From the NCBI GenBank assembly GCA_025766275.1, contig JAFKAC010000099.1, positions 62,001 through 126,000 on the forward strand: a stretch of DNA of 64,000 nt, in the 5' to 3' direction. Below are positions 31,331 to 41,192 of the stretch, one piece after another. Made by a program: the position numbers and the translations under genes. The notes below the pieces were generated by a model. That model ran no database searches and was not told the DNA's origin. It saw nothing but the letters and a program-made list of their open reading frames with translations. Each line of letters begins with the position of its first letter. The stretch's first letter is position 1. The DNA is from Lactarius indigo. Taxonomy: Eukaryota > Basidiomycota > Agaricomycetes > Russulales > Russulaceae.

Positions 31331-32397
31331 TGTTACGCTCCACCGGCATTAGTCCAACTTGGACTTGAAGATGGTGTACTGTTGATAAGTGGCCCGCGCG
31401 CACTTAGCAGCTCTAAAGGACTTGCAGATATGGACTGCTTTAGATAAGAAATATTGGACCTGTAGATTAGATTATATGATCTGTACAATCTCGGACTTCT
31501 TAGCTTATCTATGACATCATGTACAATGACATCATGTAGAACACTCTGGACATTTCATTGTACTCTTCCCTTTGTTCTCTTTGCGGCGTTATCTTTATTG
31601 TGATGTCATTATGATATCACTTACTTCTAGACTCTCTTTGTACTTTCTGTCCTTGTTCTCAGAACGTCCACTCCTTTGTCTGTTTGAAGAACAATAACTG
31701 TCTTGTAGTACGTGACTAGTGTTACATCCCTTGTATAGTGTCACTCCCAGAAAGTGTATAAGTAGAGTAGCATGTACACTCCTGGTCCACATCAGTTCTC
31801 ACTGTTTGTGTGCCAGACTCCCTTTGCTTTACTTGCAAGATCCCTGTCTCACCTCTGCTTCCAGCACTCCAGCATATCTCACCACAGTCTACTTTGTCTC
31901 TGTGAGTATGCCCTCTGTGTTTGCTGTTCATCATGTACTCGACTTAGTGAAAGGTAAACGAATGGGGATCATGTGTCAACCCAATGCAAGCTGAACAGGG
32001 GCACACTGGCACATGCTGCAGCGAAAGGTGAAAGAAGACTATCCCTTGGCAGATAGAAGCGGAGATACTCTTAGTCCGAGACTAAGGCAGACGAGAGACG
32101 AGTCAAGTGGTGGATTGAAGAAGACCAAGATGGGGACTCTTGGTCTTCTGAGTCGACTACTTATACAGATACGCACAGGCTTTAAAGTGCCGCTTGAACA
32201 GTAACTAACCAATAGCGTAACTAGCTTGAACCCTAGTACAGCTATCCTAGGAATGAGTCATACATGAGTCACAATCACATGCGAACTACTATGCTGACTG
32301 ATACGATGTAAGAGTCCATGACTAATACTGATGTCGGACTGTAGTCATAACCAGTCGTGAGTCGTATACGATGAGTCATCAAGTCCATACCGTAACA
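31331..32397 (-). repeat. 3' LTR of A1 with a nested solo LTR
   Basis: TGTTACGCTCC at 31331 and CGTAACA at 32397 are the family A ends. Without the 554-bp insertion and one target copy (together 559 bp) it is 508 bp, matching the 511-bp LTRs of A2. It lies directly against D1 at 31330. It belongs to A1, whose 5' part is at 1-4753 in the other orientation. Confidence 0.9.
31380..31933. mobile_element. Solo LTR (554 bp) inside the A1 LTR
   Basis: The insertion starts TGTTGATAAG and ends TGTTCATCA, flanked by the 5-bp duplication TGTAC (31375-31379 and 31934-31938). It has a TATA-like GTATAAGTAGAG (about 31757) and no coding capacity. The size and ends resemble Ty1/copia LTRs; the superfamily is an inference. 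Confidence 0.75.
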
Positions 32398-32429
32398 TCA
32401 CCCCCTTTTCAGGAGTGAGGCCCACCTCA

Positions 32430-33244
32430 CTAGTCCGCTACTGATTCTTGCCTCATCTTTTCCGCTTCGTCTTCCATCCGTGCTAGTATGTTAGCCCTCT
32501 TGAGACGATAGAGACTGTCCTTTTTGTCCGCTACCACCATTTCCCGCTCCATCTGCAACTGCTGAATCCTCTTCTCCAATTGGTCTTCGGCAAACACGAA
32601 TTGCCAGAATCGGCGTAATTCTTGAGTGAGGGTGACATCCCCGATGTGTGTCAGCAGTAGGTTAGTGGGGTGTCAATCACGAAGCATGAAGTACTCTTTG
32701 TGGGGTATGAATGCACGGTTGTTCCTGGGAAGATGGGGGGTCGCATAAAGGGGTTTACCATAGAGGAAGCCCGATCCCAGAGCTAGTCCGAGTACGAAGG
32801 GGTCTCCCCCTTGGATAACCTGTACGTGGGATGCTTGTACCGTCAGTCCATTGGGGAGCTTGATCGGGAACGGAATGTAATCGGGTCCTCTATTGACCCG
32901 GAACCCTTCAGGGACGACGGCTCTGGTTGCTGGGTCTTGTTCGCCCATTGGTGTATAACAAGCCGCTTGTGCCACGGCGATTCGCCCTCGGTGTAAAGGC
33001 CCCCCCGCTGCGTCGACGAGGTAGGGAGTGGCGGCTGGATCTTCAGCGTAGAATTCATGGTTAAGGAATGCATGCCTGATGGGGTAATGGTCTCCAAGCT
33101 CGTCTTCATCCTCATCTTCGTCCAGTACTCCCTTCATTCCTTCATCATTCGGCATTGGCAGGCGGCGATATGCAGTTGCTCCTGCTGCCACCGCGCCGCC
33201 GTCTCCTTCCATTCTTGTTCGTACTTCTTCATGGCGTCGGGCAG
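32430..33244 (-). pseudogene. pol: A1 pol, C-terminal domain
   Basis: It continues the A1 frame after the B1 insertion (RRHEEVRTRMEGD). The conserved C-terminal domain is visible (HYPIRHAFL, PEGFRVNRGPDYIPFPI, GDPFVLGLALGSGFLYGKPLYA) with a coiled-coil-like end (ADKKDSLYRL). TGA at 32675-32673 replaces Arg (LRD-HPT). Here Arg (CGA) is kept at the position where A2 has its TGA (55692-55690). The end is TAG at 32432-32430, followed by the polypurine tract and LTR. Confidence 0.88.
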
Positions 33245-34437
33245 TGAACGTGCTCGAAAGCACGTGCGTGAGAAACGTGGGCAGAGAGTGGGAAGGAGGG
33301 AAGTTAAAAGAGAGCAGCCCGAGAAAGCGATAGGACACGGGAATTGGCAACAAGAAATGTACCGAAGAGTACGCAAAGTCAAGCAACTTAAGAGGCAGGG
33401 AGGGAGAGTCGAGCAGAAGAACACTTCGCAAAAATCGTGAGATTAATCGCGAAGAGAGGTTACCTAGAGAAAGACAAATGTTAGTGGGATGGAGCAGGGG
33501 TAATGAGATGAGAGTCGATCTTGAAGCAAAGGAAGGAAGGCAGCGTGAAGAAACAACGTCGGGTGTCCTAGACTTTGGACCTGACCTCGAAAAGTTGTTA
33601 AATCACACAGGAGAAGAGCAGACAGGAATGAAAACTGGAGGGGGAAATTGACTGGTACATTCTGAACGCGAACCCGAGGCTTTTATACATGCGGTCAGTA
33701 CCTAAAGCCAGATGAAGTAAATCGCGACTAAGTCGAAAGGTGTGAGGAAGGAAGTGTAAAAGTGGGGAAAGGTAAACTAAAAGTTGTAGGTGAAGAGGGA
33801 ATCAACAGGTGGAAACACGAGGCGAGCGCGGGGAAAAGGGTACGAGTCATCGTGAAGGTAGGAGTCGGGGAACAAGGGAGCGTGGCCGAACGACAGCGCC
33901 GGACGTATCAACGACGCGCACTACGAGTACAAAGAAAAATGTCAGAAAAAGAAGGGTAAAATTAAACGATATTGGGCGCGCCTGTGCCCGAGACAGAGAG
34001 CGCGAACTAGAACAGTTCGACGAAAAGTCGTGGCTTGAGAGGCGATGACGCGAAGTCGATCGGCCGAGGGTGAAGACATGAAGGAGGCGATGAAGACGTC
34101 GGGGAAAGCAAAGGAATGGTGAGTGGTGGAAGCATGGTAGACTTGAGGCCGTTGGCGTTGCAGTTGGGAGGCTTGAAGGCGACGTTAGCCCAGTACGGGC
34201 AATCGGGTGGCGTCCGATGATGACAGAAGAGACGGGGAAGATGGCGAGGCAAGGAACGACAGATTTGACGACGAGATGAAGGAGGAAGGGTGAAAGACGA
34301 GGCGAGGCGAAGTGAGTGAGGACAGGTTGATGAGTTGGTGGTGATGGACGAGATAAGCGTGACGGGTGACAATTGCGGAGTGGCTGAGATACTCAGAAAC
34401 AGCCAGTTTCGGGCCCAAGGGCCGTGCTGCCGTTACA
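33245..34437 (-). repeat. 3' LTR of B1 (1193 bp)
   Basis: Inverted partner of 4754-5946, equal in length and nearly identical. It lies between A1 sequence (33244) and the B1 integrase end. Confidence 0.94.
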
Positions 34438-34449
34438 CCTCCCGGGGGG

Positions 34450-35784
34450 TTAAAAATCTTGACCGTCCCCAGTCAAGTCTTCTTCGGCTTCCGCGGGGTC
34501 TTCTGCAGCGTCGTTGAGGACATCGAGGTCCTCGGAATCTAGCAAACGCGTGACCGAAATGGCTGAACGTGAGCGAGCGTGATAAGGGACAAGATGAAAG
34601 GCAGCAAAACGAAGTTTCGACACAGCGCCGTCGAGCTCAGCAAGTCGATAGGCTCCATTGCGGGTCTTCTTCACCACCACCATGGGACCGAAATAACGAG
34701 GTTTCATCTTACGAGAATGAGTGGTCTCGGCTACAGAGTTTCGGATCAGAACCAGGTCCCCGAGAGAGAACGAAGTGGGGGTGGTTCCTATCTTCTGGGC
34801 AGTATGTCGCCTGAAACTATGAGCAGCCGAGACTCGACTCTTCACGATGTTGTCTCGAATACGAGCCAAGTCGTCCTCACGCATCTGGAGCTGACGCGAT
34901 TGGATAGCGATGAGTTCAGAAGTGGAGAGAGGGGTGGTTAGATTAGGAACAAGGAAAGTCGCCTGAGCGAGGTCGAAAGGAAGGATGGGTTCGATGCCAT
35001 GAGCCATGAAGAAGGGGGAATGTCCAGTAGAGCGACGGGTGGTGACTCTGTCTGCCCAGAAAACGTAGGGCGCTACGCCTAGCCATTTTGAAGCTTCGCC
35101 TTCGCAAGCCTTGAGTAGGGAATCCCGAATGGTCCTGTGTTGTCGTTCGACGATGCCGTTTGCCCTGGAGTTGTAAGCCAAAATGCGAATGTGTCGAATG
35201 TTGAACTTGTTAGCTAGCCAGTCCAGCGCCGCAACATAAGCCGAGCCGTTGTCAGTGACGATCTCCTCCACAGCACCCCAGCGGCAGAGAATTTCTTCGA
35301 AAATGAACTTGCCAATCGTATGACCAGTCTCTGTGTGAAGGGCGCGCCACTCAGGCCAGGCGGTGAGGGAACAGCGAGCTTGGACGAGGTAAGTACAACC
35401 GCCAGAAGCAGTCATGTGCATGGTGTCGATGTAGGCTTTGCGAAAGAGAGGAGCAGGGATGGGGACGACAGGAGGGATGCGGACCTTGGTAGTTTGGCGG
35501 AGTTGGCATTGGTGACAGGTCTTGATGTACCATTTGATGTCGTGATCGAGGGAGGGCCACCAGAAACGATCGAGAAGAGTGCGCCTCGTGGAGTACACAC
35601 CTTTATGGCCGAGGTTGTCGTGAACGTCGCGAATGATGTGGTAGTGCTGGGAATAAGGGATGATCAGCTGGTCTCGGCCAGAGGGATTGCGTCGCCAGAG
35701 TCGCCCGTCTAGCAATGAGTAGCGCTTTGTCTTCTTGAGGAGTTTCTGCCAAGCGTCGTCATCGTTGTTGAATCCGGGAGGGAT
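34450..35784 (-). CDS. pol: B1 integrase
   Basis: The frame continues RT after the insertion at 35788-36511 (GEGK then IPPGFNNDDD). Visible: zinc motif (HDNLGHKG, CHQCQ), catalytic core with YIDTMHM, VTDNGSAY and GIVERQHR, and a C-terminal GPMVVVKKTRNGAYRL module. There is no chromodomain; the tail is acidic and ends QDF with TAA at 34452-34450. No stops occur. A GC-rich purine tract (GGGAGG) precedes the LTR. Confidence 0.9.
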   Translation of the reverse strand: MPPGFNNDDDAWQKLLKKTKRYSLLDGRLWRRNPSGRDQLIIPYSQHYHIIRDVHDNLGHKGVYSTRRTLLDRFWWPSLDHDIKWYIKTCHQCQLRQTTKVRIPPVVPIPAPLFRKAYIDTMHMTASGGCTYLVQARCSLTAWPEWRALHTETGHTIGKFIFEEILCRWGAVEEIVTDNGSAYVAALDWLANKFNIRHIRILAYNSRANGIVERQHRTIRDSLLKACEGEASKWLGVAPYVFWADRVTTRRSTGHSPFFMAHGIEPILPFDLAQATFLVPNLTTPLSTSELIAIQSRQLQMREDDLARIRDNIVKSRVSAAHSFRRHTAQKIGTTPTSFSLGDLVLIRNSVAETTHSRKMKPRYFGPMVVVKKTRNGAYRLAELDGAVSKLRFAAFHLVPYHARSRSAISVTRLLDSEDLDVLNDAAEDPAEAEEDLTGDGQDF

Positions 35785-35787
35785 CTT

Positions 35788-36511
35788 GTCACGGACGCTC
35801 TATTTTCGCCTTATTTTCCTGTATTTTTACGGATTTATTTGGTGAAGATATGAGACTCTAACGTTGCGCTCAAACATCCAAGTCCTTATCATTAGATATG
35901 ATAAGATGGTTAGTCACGTGATGCCAACATGTGCACCCAAGCACGTGACCCTGGGATAGTAACTTCCTTATTGGATGATACCCCTTTAGGTCACTTTCCT
36001 CATTAGTATAGTAGTTTCTCATTGGACGATAAGCAGGGAAGGTTCTAGATAGTTCTAGATTACATTGTCATAGGGTTGTGACTCATAGATAAGGACACGT
36101 CATTGTTCTGTCAGCGTTAATGACCACGTATCAGTCAGCACAATAAGATAACGCTATTATTAGACACGACGCGTCAGCGTCTGACTCATTACTATTACAC
36201 CTACCTTTAGTAACAAGGTTCTATAGTAATTCGAACTCAGCCGCAGCATAGTATATAGACCCTCATGTAGCGTCCTGAGTGGAACCAACTTGTCCTCTTG
36301 GTTCTCCACTCAGGTGCGTATTCTCTTGTACTTCCCTTACCTCTCCAATGTTAACTTGTCCTCTTGGTTCTCCACTCAGCGTGCCACTGCGTGATCACCT
36401 GACCTTTGGTCTTGTATAAAGACCTCATGTGTGTCTACTCTCCGCAGCGACTGTACGTTCGGCGCGTGACTTGTCTCCGCGCTAGGCTTGGGTGTATACC
36501 AGTTCAGTTCA
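35788..36511. mobile_element. 724-bp LTR-like insertion in B1 pol
   Basis: It interrupts B1 between Lys and Ile codons; the flanks join in frame after removing one CTT (35785-35787 and 36512-36514). It begins (T)GTCACGGACG and ends CAGTTCA. Two TATA-like sites (about 36250 and 36413) precede similar CCTCATG strings, and a 27-bp repeat occurs at 36287-36313 and 36353-36379. It has no ORF. It is probably a solo LTR of an unassigned family; the target duplication is short and uncertain. Confidence 0.55.
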
Positions 36512-38606
36512 CTTACCTTCACCTTGGTCTAGTTGTAAGCGATAAGTCATACCGCTACAGATCTTGAGGGTCTCCAGATAGGATCGGATGTTGTCTATCT
36601 CGACGTCTGCATCGAGAAATTTGCGTGTGGAGGGAAAATTGATGGAAGGGTCGGTAATCTTGTCTTCTTCCGAGTTGAACGAGAGAACCGAGTTCGTAAC
36701 CTTGCTGATGCAGGGCTGTGAGAGAGTTATTAGCGTAGAGGTCGCCCAGATACCGAGTCCAAGCGTGTTGTCAATCCATTCTTCGGGATCGTCTTCATCG
36801 TCATCCTCCCCCTCCACAGGTTCACGTCTTGAGAGTCCGTCGGGGCCTTGATGCTTTTCAGCGGGAACATGAACGAGCTTGAAGTCAAAGAGAAGGATGG
36901 CGGCAATCCAACGATTGATGACGGTGTTGGGCTGGATGTCGGGGTTGTTGAGCATGCCGCGAACGAAAACTGCATCCATCTCGACAATGAGATTGAGGAC
37001 GCCGACGAGGTGAAGTCGAAGGGCGCGAAGAGTCCGGAAAAGTCCGTAGAGCTCGATCTTCGGCTGGGAATAGTTAGATTCGTGCTCGTTCCAAGAAATT
37101 GAACCGAAGCGAGAAGGACGACGTTTGCCATCAGCGCACTCCTGAGACAAGATCCAGCCAACTCCGCGCCAAGATGAGTCCACAGCTAAGAAGACAGGGC
37201 GATCAGTAGTGTAGTCGATGGAGATAAGAGCCGGGGAATTGATGATCGCATCCTTGAGGTGTTGCATGGCTTCTTCGTGCTGTTCTTCCCAGATGAAAGT
37301 TTCCCCTTTGCGCGTGAGGTTAACGAGGGGGCGAGCGATTGCCGAATAGTTACGAATCCAGATTCGCATGTAGCCAGCTAGGCCGAGGAAAGCCCGAACG
37401 TCCGTGATGTTCTTGCACGTGGGCCAGTCCCGGATCTTCGCGATTTTGGAGTCGTCAGGTACACGTCCGTCGTAATTGCACTTGTGCCCGAGAATGACGA
37501 CTTCAGGCACAGCGACGAAAAGCTTCTTGGCCGAAACAGTGGCGCCAGCACAGCCGAGACGATGGAGAATGCGATGAACGTCGTTGAGATGCTGCCAGAT
37601 GAATTTGCGAATGCCGGGGTTTTCGGGAATGACTTCAAAGCCGTCATCTTCTGTTTCAAAGCGCGAGGCCGGGCCCTTGATGCTACAGTCGTCGACAAAG
37701 GGCCAAGCAACGTGAGGAATCTCCGCTTCCAAGATAAAGGTGACATCTTCATGGAAAATGGCAACGGCGTTAGTCCAGCCCTGAGGTAAACATGTGAGAC
37801 GAAGAGCACCGATTGGAGACTGGATGGTGGTCAGATCACGAGAGGCGATGTCAAGAGTGCGGTGATCATAGCCGACGAACAGGTCTAGCATGCTATAGCA
37901 CGCGCGGCCAGCCATCGCCTCAATGAGTTGATCAGCAAGCGGGGGTACACCAGAGTTTCGAACAGTCACAGCATTTAGAGGTTGGAGGTCATGGACAAGG
38001 CGTAATGAGCCGTTCTTCTTCTTCACGCAGAACCAGCGAGACCGGTATGAAGCGTCTGAATGTTTGTAAACTCCGGCTGCAAACTTTTCTTGGAAATTTT
38101 GAATAACTTGATCGAGGATGCCGGTGGGAATGGGGATATTCTTCTGGACCCAGGGGACGTGTTCGATCATGGGGATCTTGATGGGTGAGACATAGTCGTC
38201 ACGGAACCGACCTTTCTCGGCCTCGGTCCAAGCTAGCCCAAGCTCGTTGACACGAAGAATGTGGTGCAACAACTTCAATTCTTCGGGCAGAAGAAAACCG
38301 TAGCGATTGAGGTCCAGGTCGTCGAGACGTTCCTGAGTAAGCCGAGTACCAGGTGTAAAGTCAGGAGGATGAGTTGGAAGCGCGGGAAGTGAAAGGAGAG
38401 GGTCGACAGGGATGCAGCGAATGATACGGTAGTCCTCAGGAAGTGAAGCGGGAACAGGTTGTACCTTCTTGGTGACTCGTTTGTAGGCTAAGACAGGTTC
38501 CGAGGTCGTCTGAGACAAGAAGTTGAATGCTGAATTATAATATGAGCGAAGCCCATCGAAATGGGGAGGAGCAGGGTGTGAGTCAAGGGAGAGGGCCCGA
38601 ACAAAG
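36512..38606 (-). CDS. pol: B1 reverse transcriptase-RNase H
   Basis: The frame enters from the C2 boundary (VRALSLD), continuing B1 protease (9554). RT motifs: CVKKKNGSLRLVHDLQPLN, YSMLDLFVGYD, LPQGWTNAVAIF, and FVDDCSIKG in place of the usual YxDD. The RNase H region has VFLAVDSSWRGVGWIL; GPDGLSRREP marks the link to integrase. No stop codon occurs in 697 codons. The catalytic Asp residues are present. Confidence 0.9.
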
Positions 38607-39115
38607 TGTTATGTTTCGACCCATACCCTTACTGTACCGGTTGCAACTACGGCGGTAAGGTAGATTAGTTGCGGACTTACGATAGGCGATTACGAGTACG
38701 ATAGGAGATTGCGCGCTGATTGCTGACTGAGGACTACGCCACTAATACTAGTAGTAGTAGTATTAGGATTCGAGCTACTTACGCGATACGTTGGACGCTA
38801 CATTACCGTGACTCATAGCAGCGCTTGAAAGCCTGCTCGACTTGTATTTAATCTGTCTTGTGAAGACCGAGATACGCCATCTTGGTCTTCTTGAATCGTC
38901 ACTTGTTTCCTCTCTCTCTCTCTCTCTCTCTTTCTATCTCTTTTCTACCGCCTCTCTCGAGTAGTGCACCTTCGAGTGTTCACCATTGCCTACGCTTGGA
39001 CCTTCGTGTCTTCAAGACATTTATCGCGCCTGGACCTCCGCGTCTTCAGAGCATCCGCTAAGTTGTTACCGCCTCGATAGAGCTCAAGTCGAGCTAACGT
39101 CGTGACGACGTAACA
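38607..39115 (+). repeat. 5' LTR of C2 (509 bp)
   Basis: It begins TGTTATG (one transition from TGTTACG) and ends CGTAACA. It carries the core promoter at 38845-38889 and a (CT)n tract in R-U5. Confidence 0.95.
38845..38889 (+). promoter_or_regulatory. Core promoter and self-primer of C2
   Basis: TATTTAA (38845-38851) lies 34 bp before ATCTTGGTCTT (38879-38889). The latter is the exact complement of the primer site at 39118-39128. The left arm of the start-site palindrome here has one change (AAGACCGAGAT). Confidence 0.65.
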
Positions 39116-39117
39116 TT

Positions 39118-39128
39118 AAGACCAAGAT
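39118..39128 (+). promoter_or_regulatory. Self-priming primer binding site of C2
   Basis: AAGACCAAGAT, two bases after the LTR, complementary over 11 nt to 38879-38889. Confidence 0.75.
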
Positions 39129-39134
39129 ACCACC

Positions 39135-41192
39135 GTGGCCATAACAACAAGAGACCAGTGGACGAACTTCCGTCCATATTCACTCCCAAGAAGAGGAGAA
39201 CGTAACGTCCCCACGCGCTTTCTACAAGCCGCTAGTTGGAGGGAAAGACAAGAAGAAACCGGATATTTTGTGGAGTTCAACGGACCTAGTAGGTTCCGAC
39301 CAGTTGAGTTCAACTTCGACCACTTGTGTTGGACAGAGGTTACGTGGAATCCCGTAGATTCCCAGTGGGACGTCATACGACCAGCAGGACCTAGATACCA
39401 GTGCGATATCGACGCCCAAGAACTCAACAGCCGAGCAGATTGGGGCCCCATTGACGGGCAAGTGCGAGAACACTCTACTGGAGAAGTGATATCAGAAGAA
39501 GAGGAACAAAGCCAAGACGAGAGTGAAGGGCGAGAGCCAAATCAAACAGAAACTAGCGGAGGAGCAATACAAGATCTCCTCATCGAACGAGCTGAGTCCG
39601 CACACATTAACGAACCAGAGCCAATTCACATCCGATCACCAGCCATTATGGCAACAATAACAAGAGAAATGGAAGAAGTCGCGATTGAAGAAGCGCGCGC
39701 AATACGAGAAGAAGCACGAGAAATCCTCATGCCCATCAACCCTGAAACCGGCGTACGAATGACTGCAGACGACGCAGCCATCTTCCGAGCAATAGGGTCG
39801 GATCGAGGAGACCCCCCATCCGGACGACAACCCGCACTAGACCTCCCACCGGGAGTGGGAGGACCGGGCGGAGACCCGCCACCGCCACCAGGTGGGGGTA
39901 TCCCGTTTGATCTACGGAGAACCGAACCACCAAGAATGCCACCCATGGGACCGCCAGGTGGTGGAGGAGGCGATGGCGGAGGAGGAGGTGGTGGAGGAGG
40001 TGGAAATGCCGGAGGAGGAGGACATCATAACGAAAAACTAACCGGCGAGCCACCTTCCATTTTTGACGGAGACAGACTCAAAGTAGACCAATTTCTAACA
40101 CAGTGGCATGTCTATTGGGGCATGAATTTGGACGCCCCTATCATGCGCAACGACTACAGAAGATGCCTTCTGTTTCTTTCCTACATCAAAGGCGGAGCAG
40201 TCAGCGAATGGGTTCTATCCTTCCTGAACTGGCTCAACAGACAGATACAACGGGGAATAAGTCCCTATACTCGCGACCTATGGGACGCCGTAGCCGATGG
40301 ATTCAGCCAGAGGTTCGAAAACACGCTAGAAAGGGAGCAAGCCCAAGCTATACTACGGAAAGGTTACAAGATGACGGGGGAAGACATTGACAAGTACGTC
40401 AATGACTTTGAACAACTCGCACGGAAAGCTCACTATCGCCTCAACGAACCCCAAACCATCGACCTCTTTACGTCGGGTCTACCCAAGGAACTGTTCAAGA
40501 ACGCGTTCCAGTTCGACGACCCCGTCACGTTCGACGATTGGAAAAGGGCCGTCCTCAAGCGGCAGAAGAATTACATCCATCTCAAAGTGCGACTCAATGA
40601 ATACAAAAACACGACAACGCAACCAAAGAAGCAAGGCGGCAATGCGGGATGGACACTCCCACAGAACCTACCACAAACTAACCCATGGGCGATGGACACC
40701 TCGGCTGACCGTGCAAAAGTGAGGCTCGCAGGGTCCGAAGACATAAATTTCAACAAACTGCCACACCACGACTGGCCTACACCACCATTCCCGCTGAGAG
40801 GAGGACCGGGAGCTAGAGGACGAGGGAGAGGAGGAGCTCGAAGGGACTTAAGGAACGTCCTTTGCTATAACTGTCACGCTCCTGGCCACCTCTCACGAAA
40901 TTGCCCATATCCGCGCGCGCAGCAACAATGGCAGGCTGCCCCATCCAGTAGCCGCATGACCGAAACTACGGAATACCCTCAAGGACCCGTTTCACAGTAC
41001 GTGCCGTCACTGCCCGGATATATGTCGCCGGCACCAAGTGTAACGCCCGCACCCCAAATCAACGCGGCAAGCACGAAAACAGCGGGAGAACAAGCCAAAG
41101 AGTGGCTCACACAGGTGGCCAACAGTACGGATGAAGTAAAAGATCTTATACTCCAAGATCTATGGGGAAAGGAGGGTTTTCGGGACGCCTGA
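39135..41192 (+). CDS. gag: C2 gag, intact frame, apparent GTG start
   Basis: The 685-codon frame is uninterrupted. Residues about 1-95 form a domain strongly conserved with A2 (YFVEFNGPSRFRPVEFNF, EVTWNPVDSQWDV); residues 96-170 are acidic and variable. The first ATG anywhere in the predicted transcript is at 39648 (MATITREMEE, residue 172). A Gly/Pro stretch (residues 240-300), a capsid-like domain and a CCHC knuckle (CYNCHAPGHLSRNC, about residue 576) follow. The GTG at 39135 (ACCGTGG) has the corresponding GTG in A2 and C1, so I list it as the upstream start. Gag may exist as two forms, from GUG and from AUG. Confidence 0.85.
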   Translation: MAITTRDQWTNFRPYSLPRRGERNVPTRFLQAASWRERQEETGYFVEFNGPSRFRPVEFNFDHLCWTEVTWNPVDSQWDVIRPAGPRYQCDIDAQELNSRADWGPIDGQVREHSTGEVISEEEEQSQDESEGREPNQTETSGGAIQDLLIERAESAHINEPEPIHIRSPAIMATITREMEEVAIEEARAIREEAREILMPINPETGVRMTADDAAIFRAIGSDRGDPPSGRQPALDLPPGVGGPGGDPPPPPGGGIPFDLRRTEPPRMPPMGPPGGGGGDGGGGGGGGGGNAGGGGHHNEKLTGEPPSIFDGDRLKVDQFLTQWHVYWGMNLDAPIMRNDYRRCLLFLSYIKGGAVSEWVLSFLNWLNRQIQRGISPYTRDLWDAVADGFSQRFENTLEREQAQAILRKGYKMTGEDIDKYVNDFEQLARKAHYRLNEPQTIDLFTSGLPKELFKNAFQFDDPVTFDDWKRAVLKRQKNYIHLKVRLNEYKNTTTQPKKQGGNAGWTLPQNLPQTNPWAMDTSADRAKVRLAGSEDINFNKLPHHDWPTPPFPLRGGPGARGRGRGGARRDLRNVLCYNCHAPGHLSRNCPYPRAQQQWQAAPSSSRMTETTEYPQGPVSQYVPSLPGYMSPAPSVTPAPQINAASTKTAGEQAKEWLTQVANSTDEVKDLILQDLWGKEGFRDA

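Larger units (their letters stand above)
33245..38606 (-). mobile_element. Element B1, second half (RT, integrase, 3' LTR)
   Basis: It continues the reading frame broken at 9554, but in the opposite orientation. The left flank is A1, the right flank the LTR of C2. Together with 4754-9554 it makes one complete B element with target duplication CCGC/CTGC in A1. Confidence 0.9.

Noticed and set aside
31331..31440. Possible host promoter or gene between D1 and A1
   Set aside because: It is the A1 LTR interrupted by a solo LTR with exact TGTAC duplication.
32673..33431. A fusion of an LTR-encoded peptide with a C-terminal A-family domain
   Set aside because: It crosses the B1 LTR/A1 border at 33244/33245 and is not a gene.
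36509..36520. GTAAGT/TAG ends of the 35788-36511 segment, as for an intron in B1
   Set aside because: The segment is about 724 bp, has promoter-like repeats and LTR-like ends, and the reading frame closes exactly when it is removed with a short duplication. An insertion explains it better than a fungal intron.
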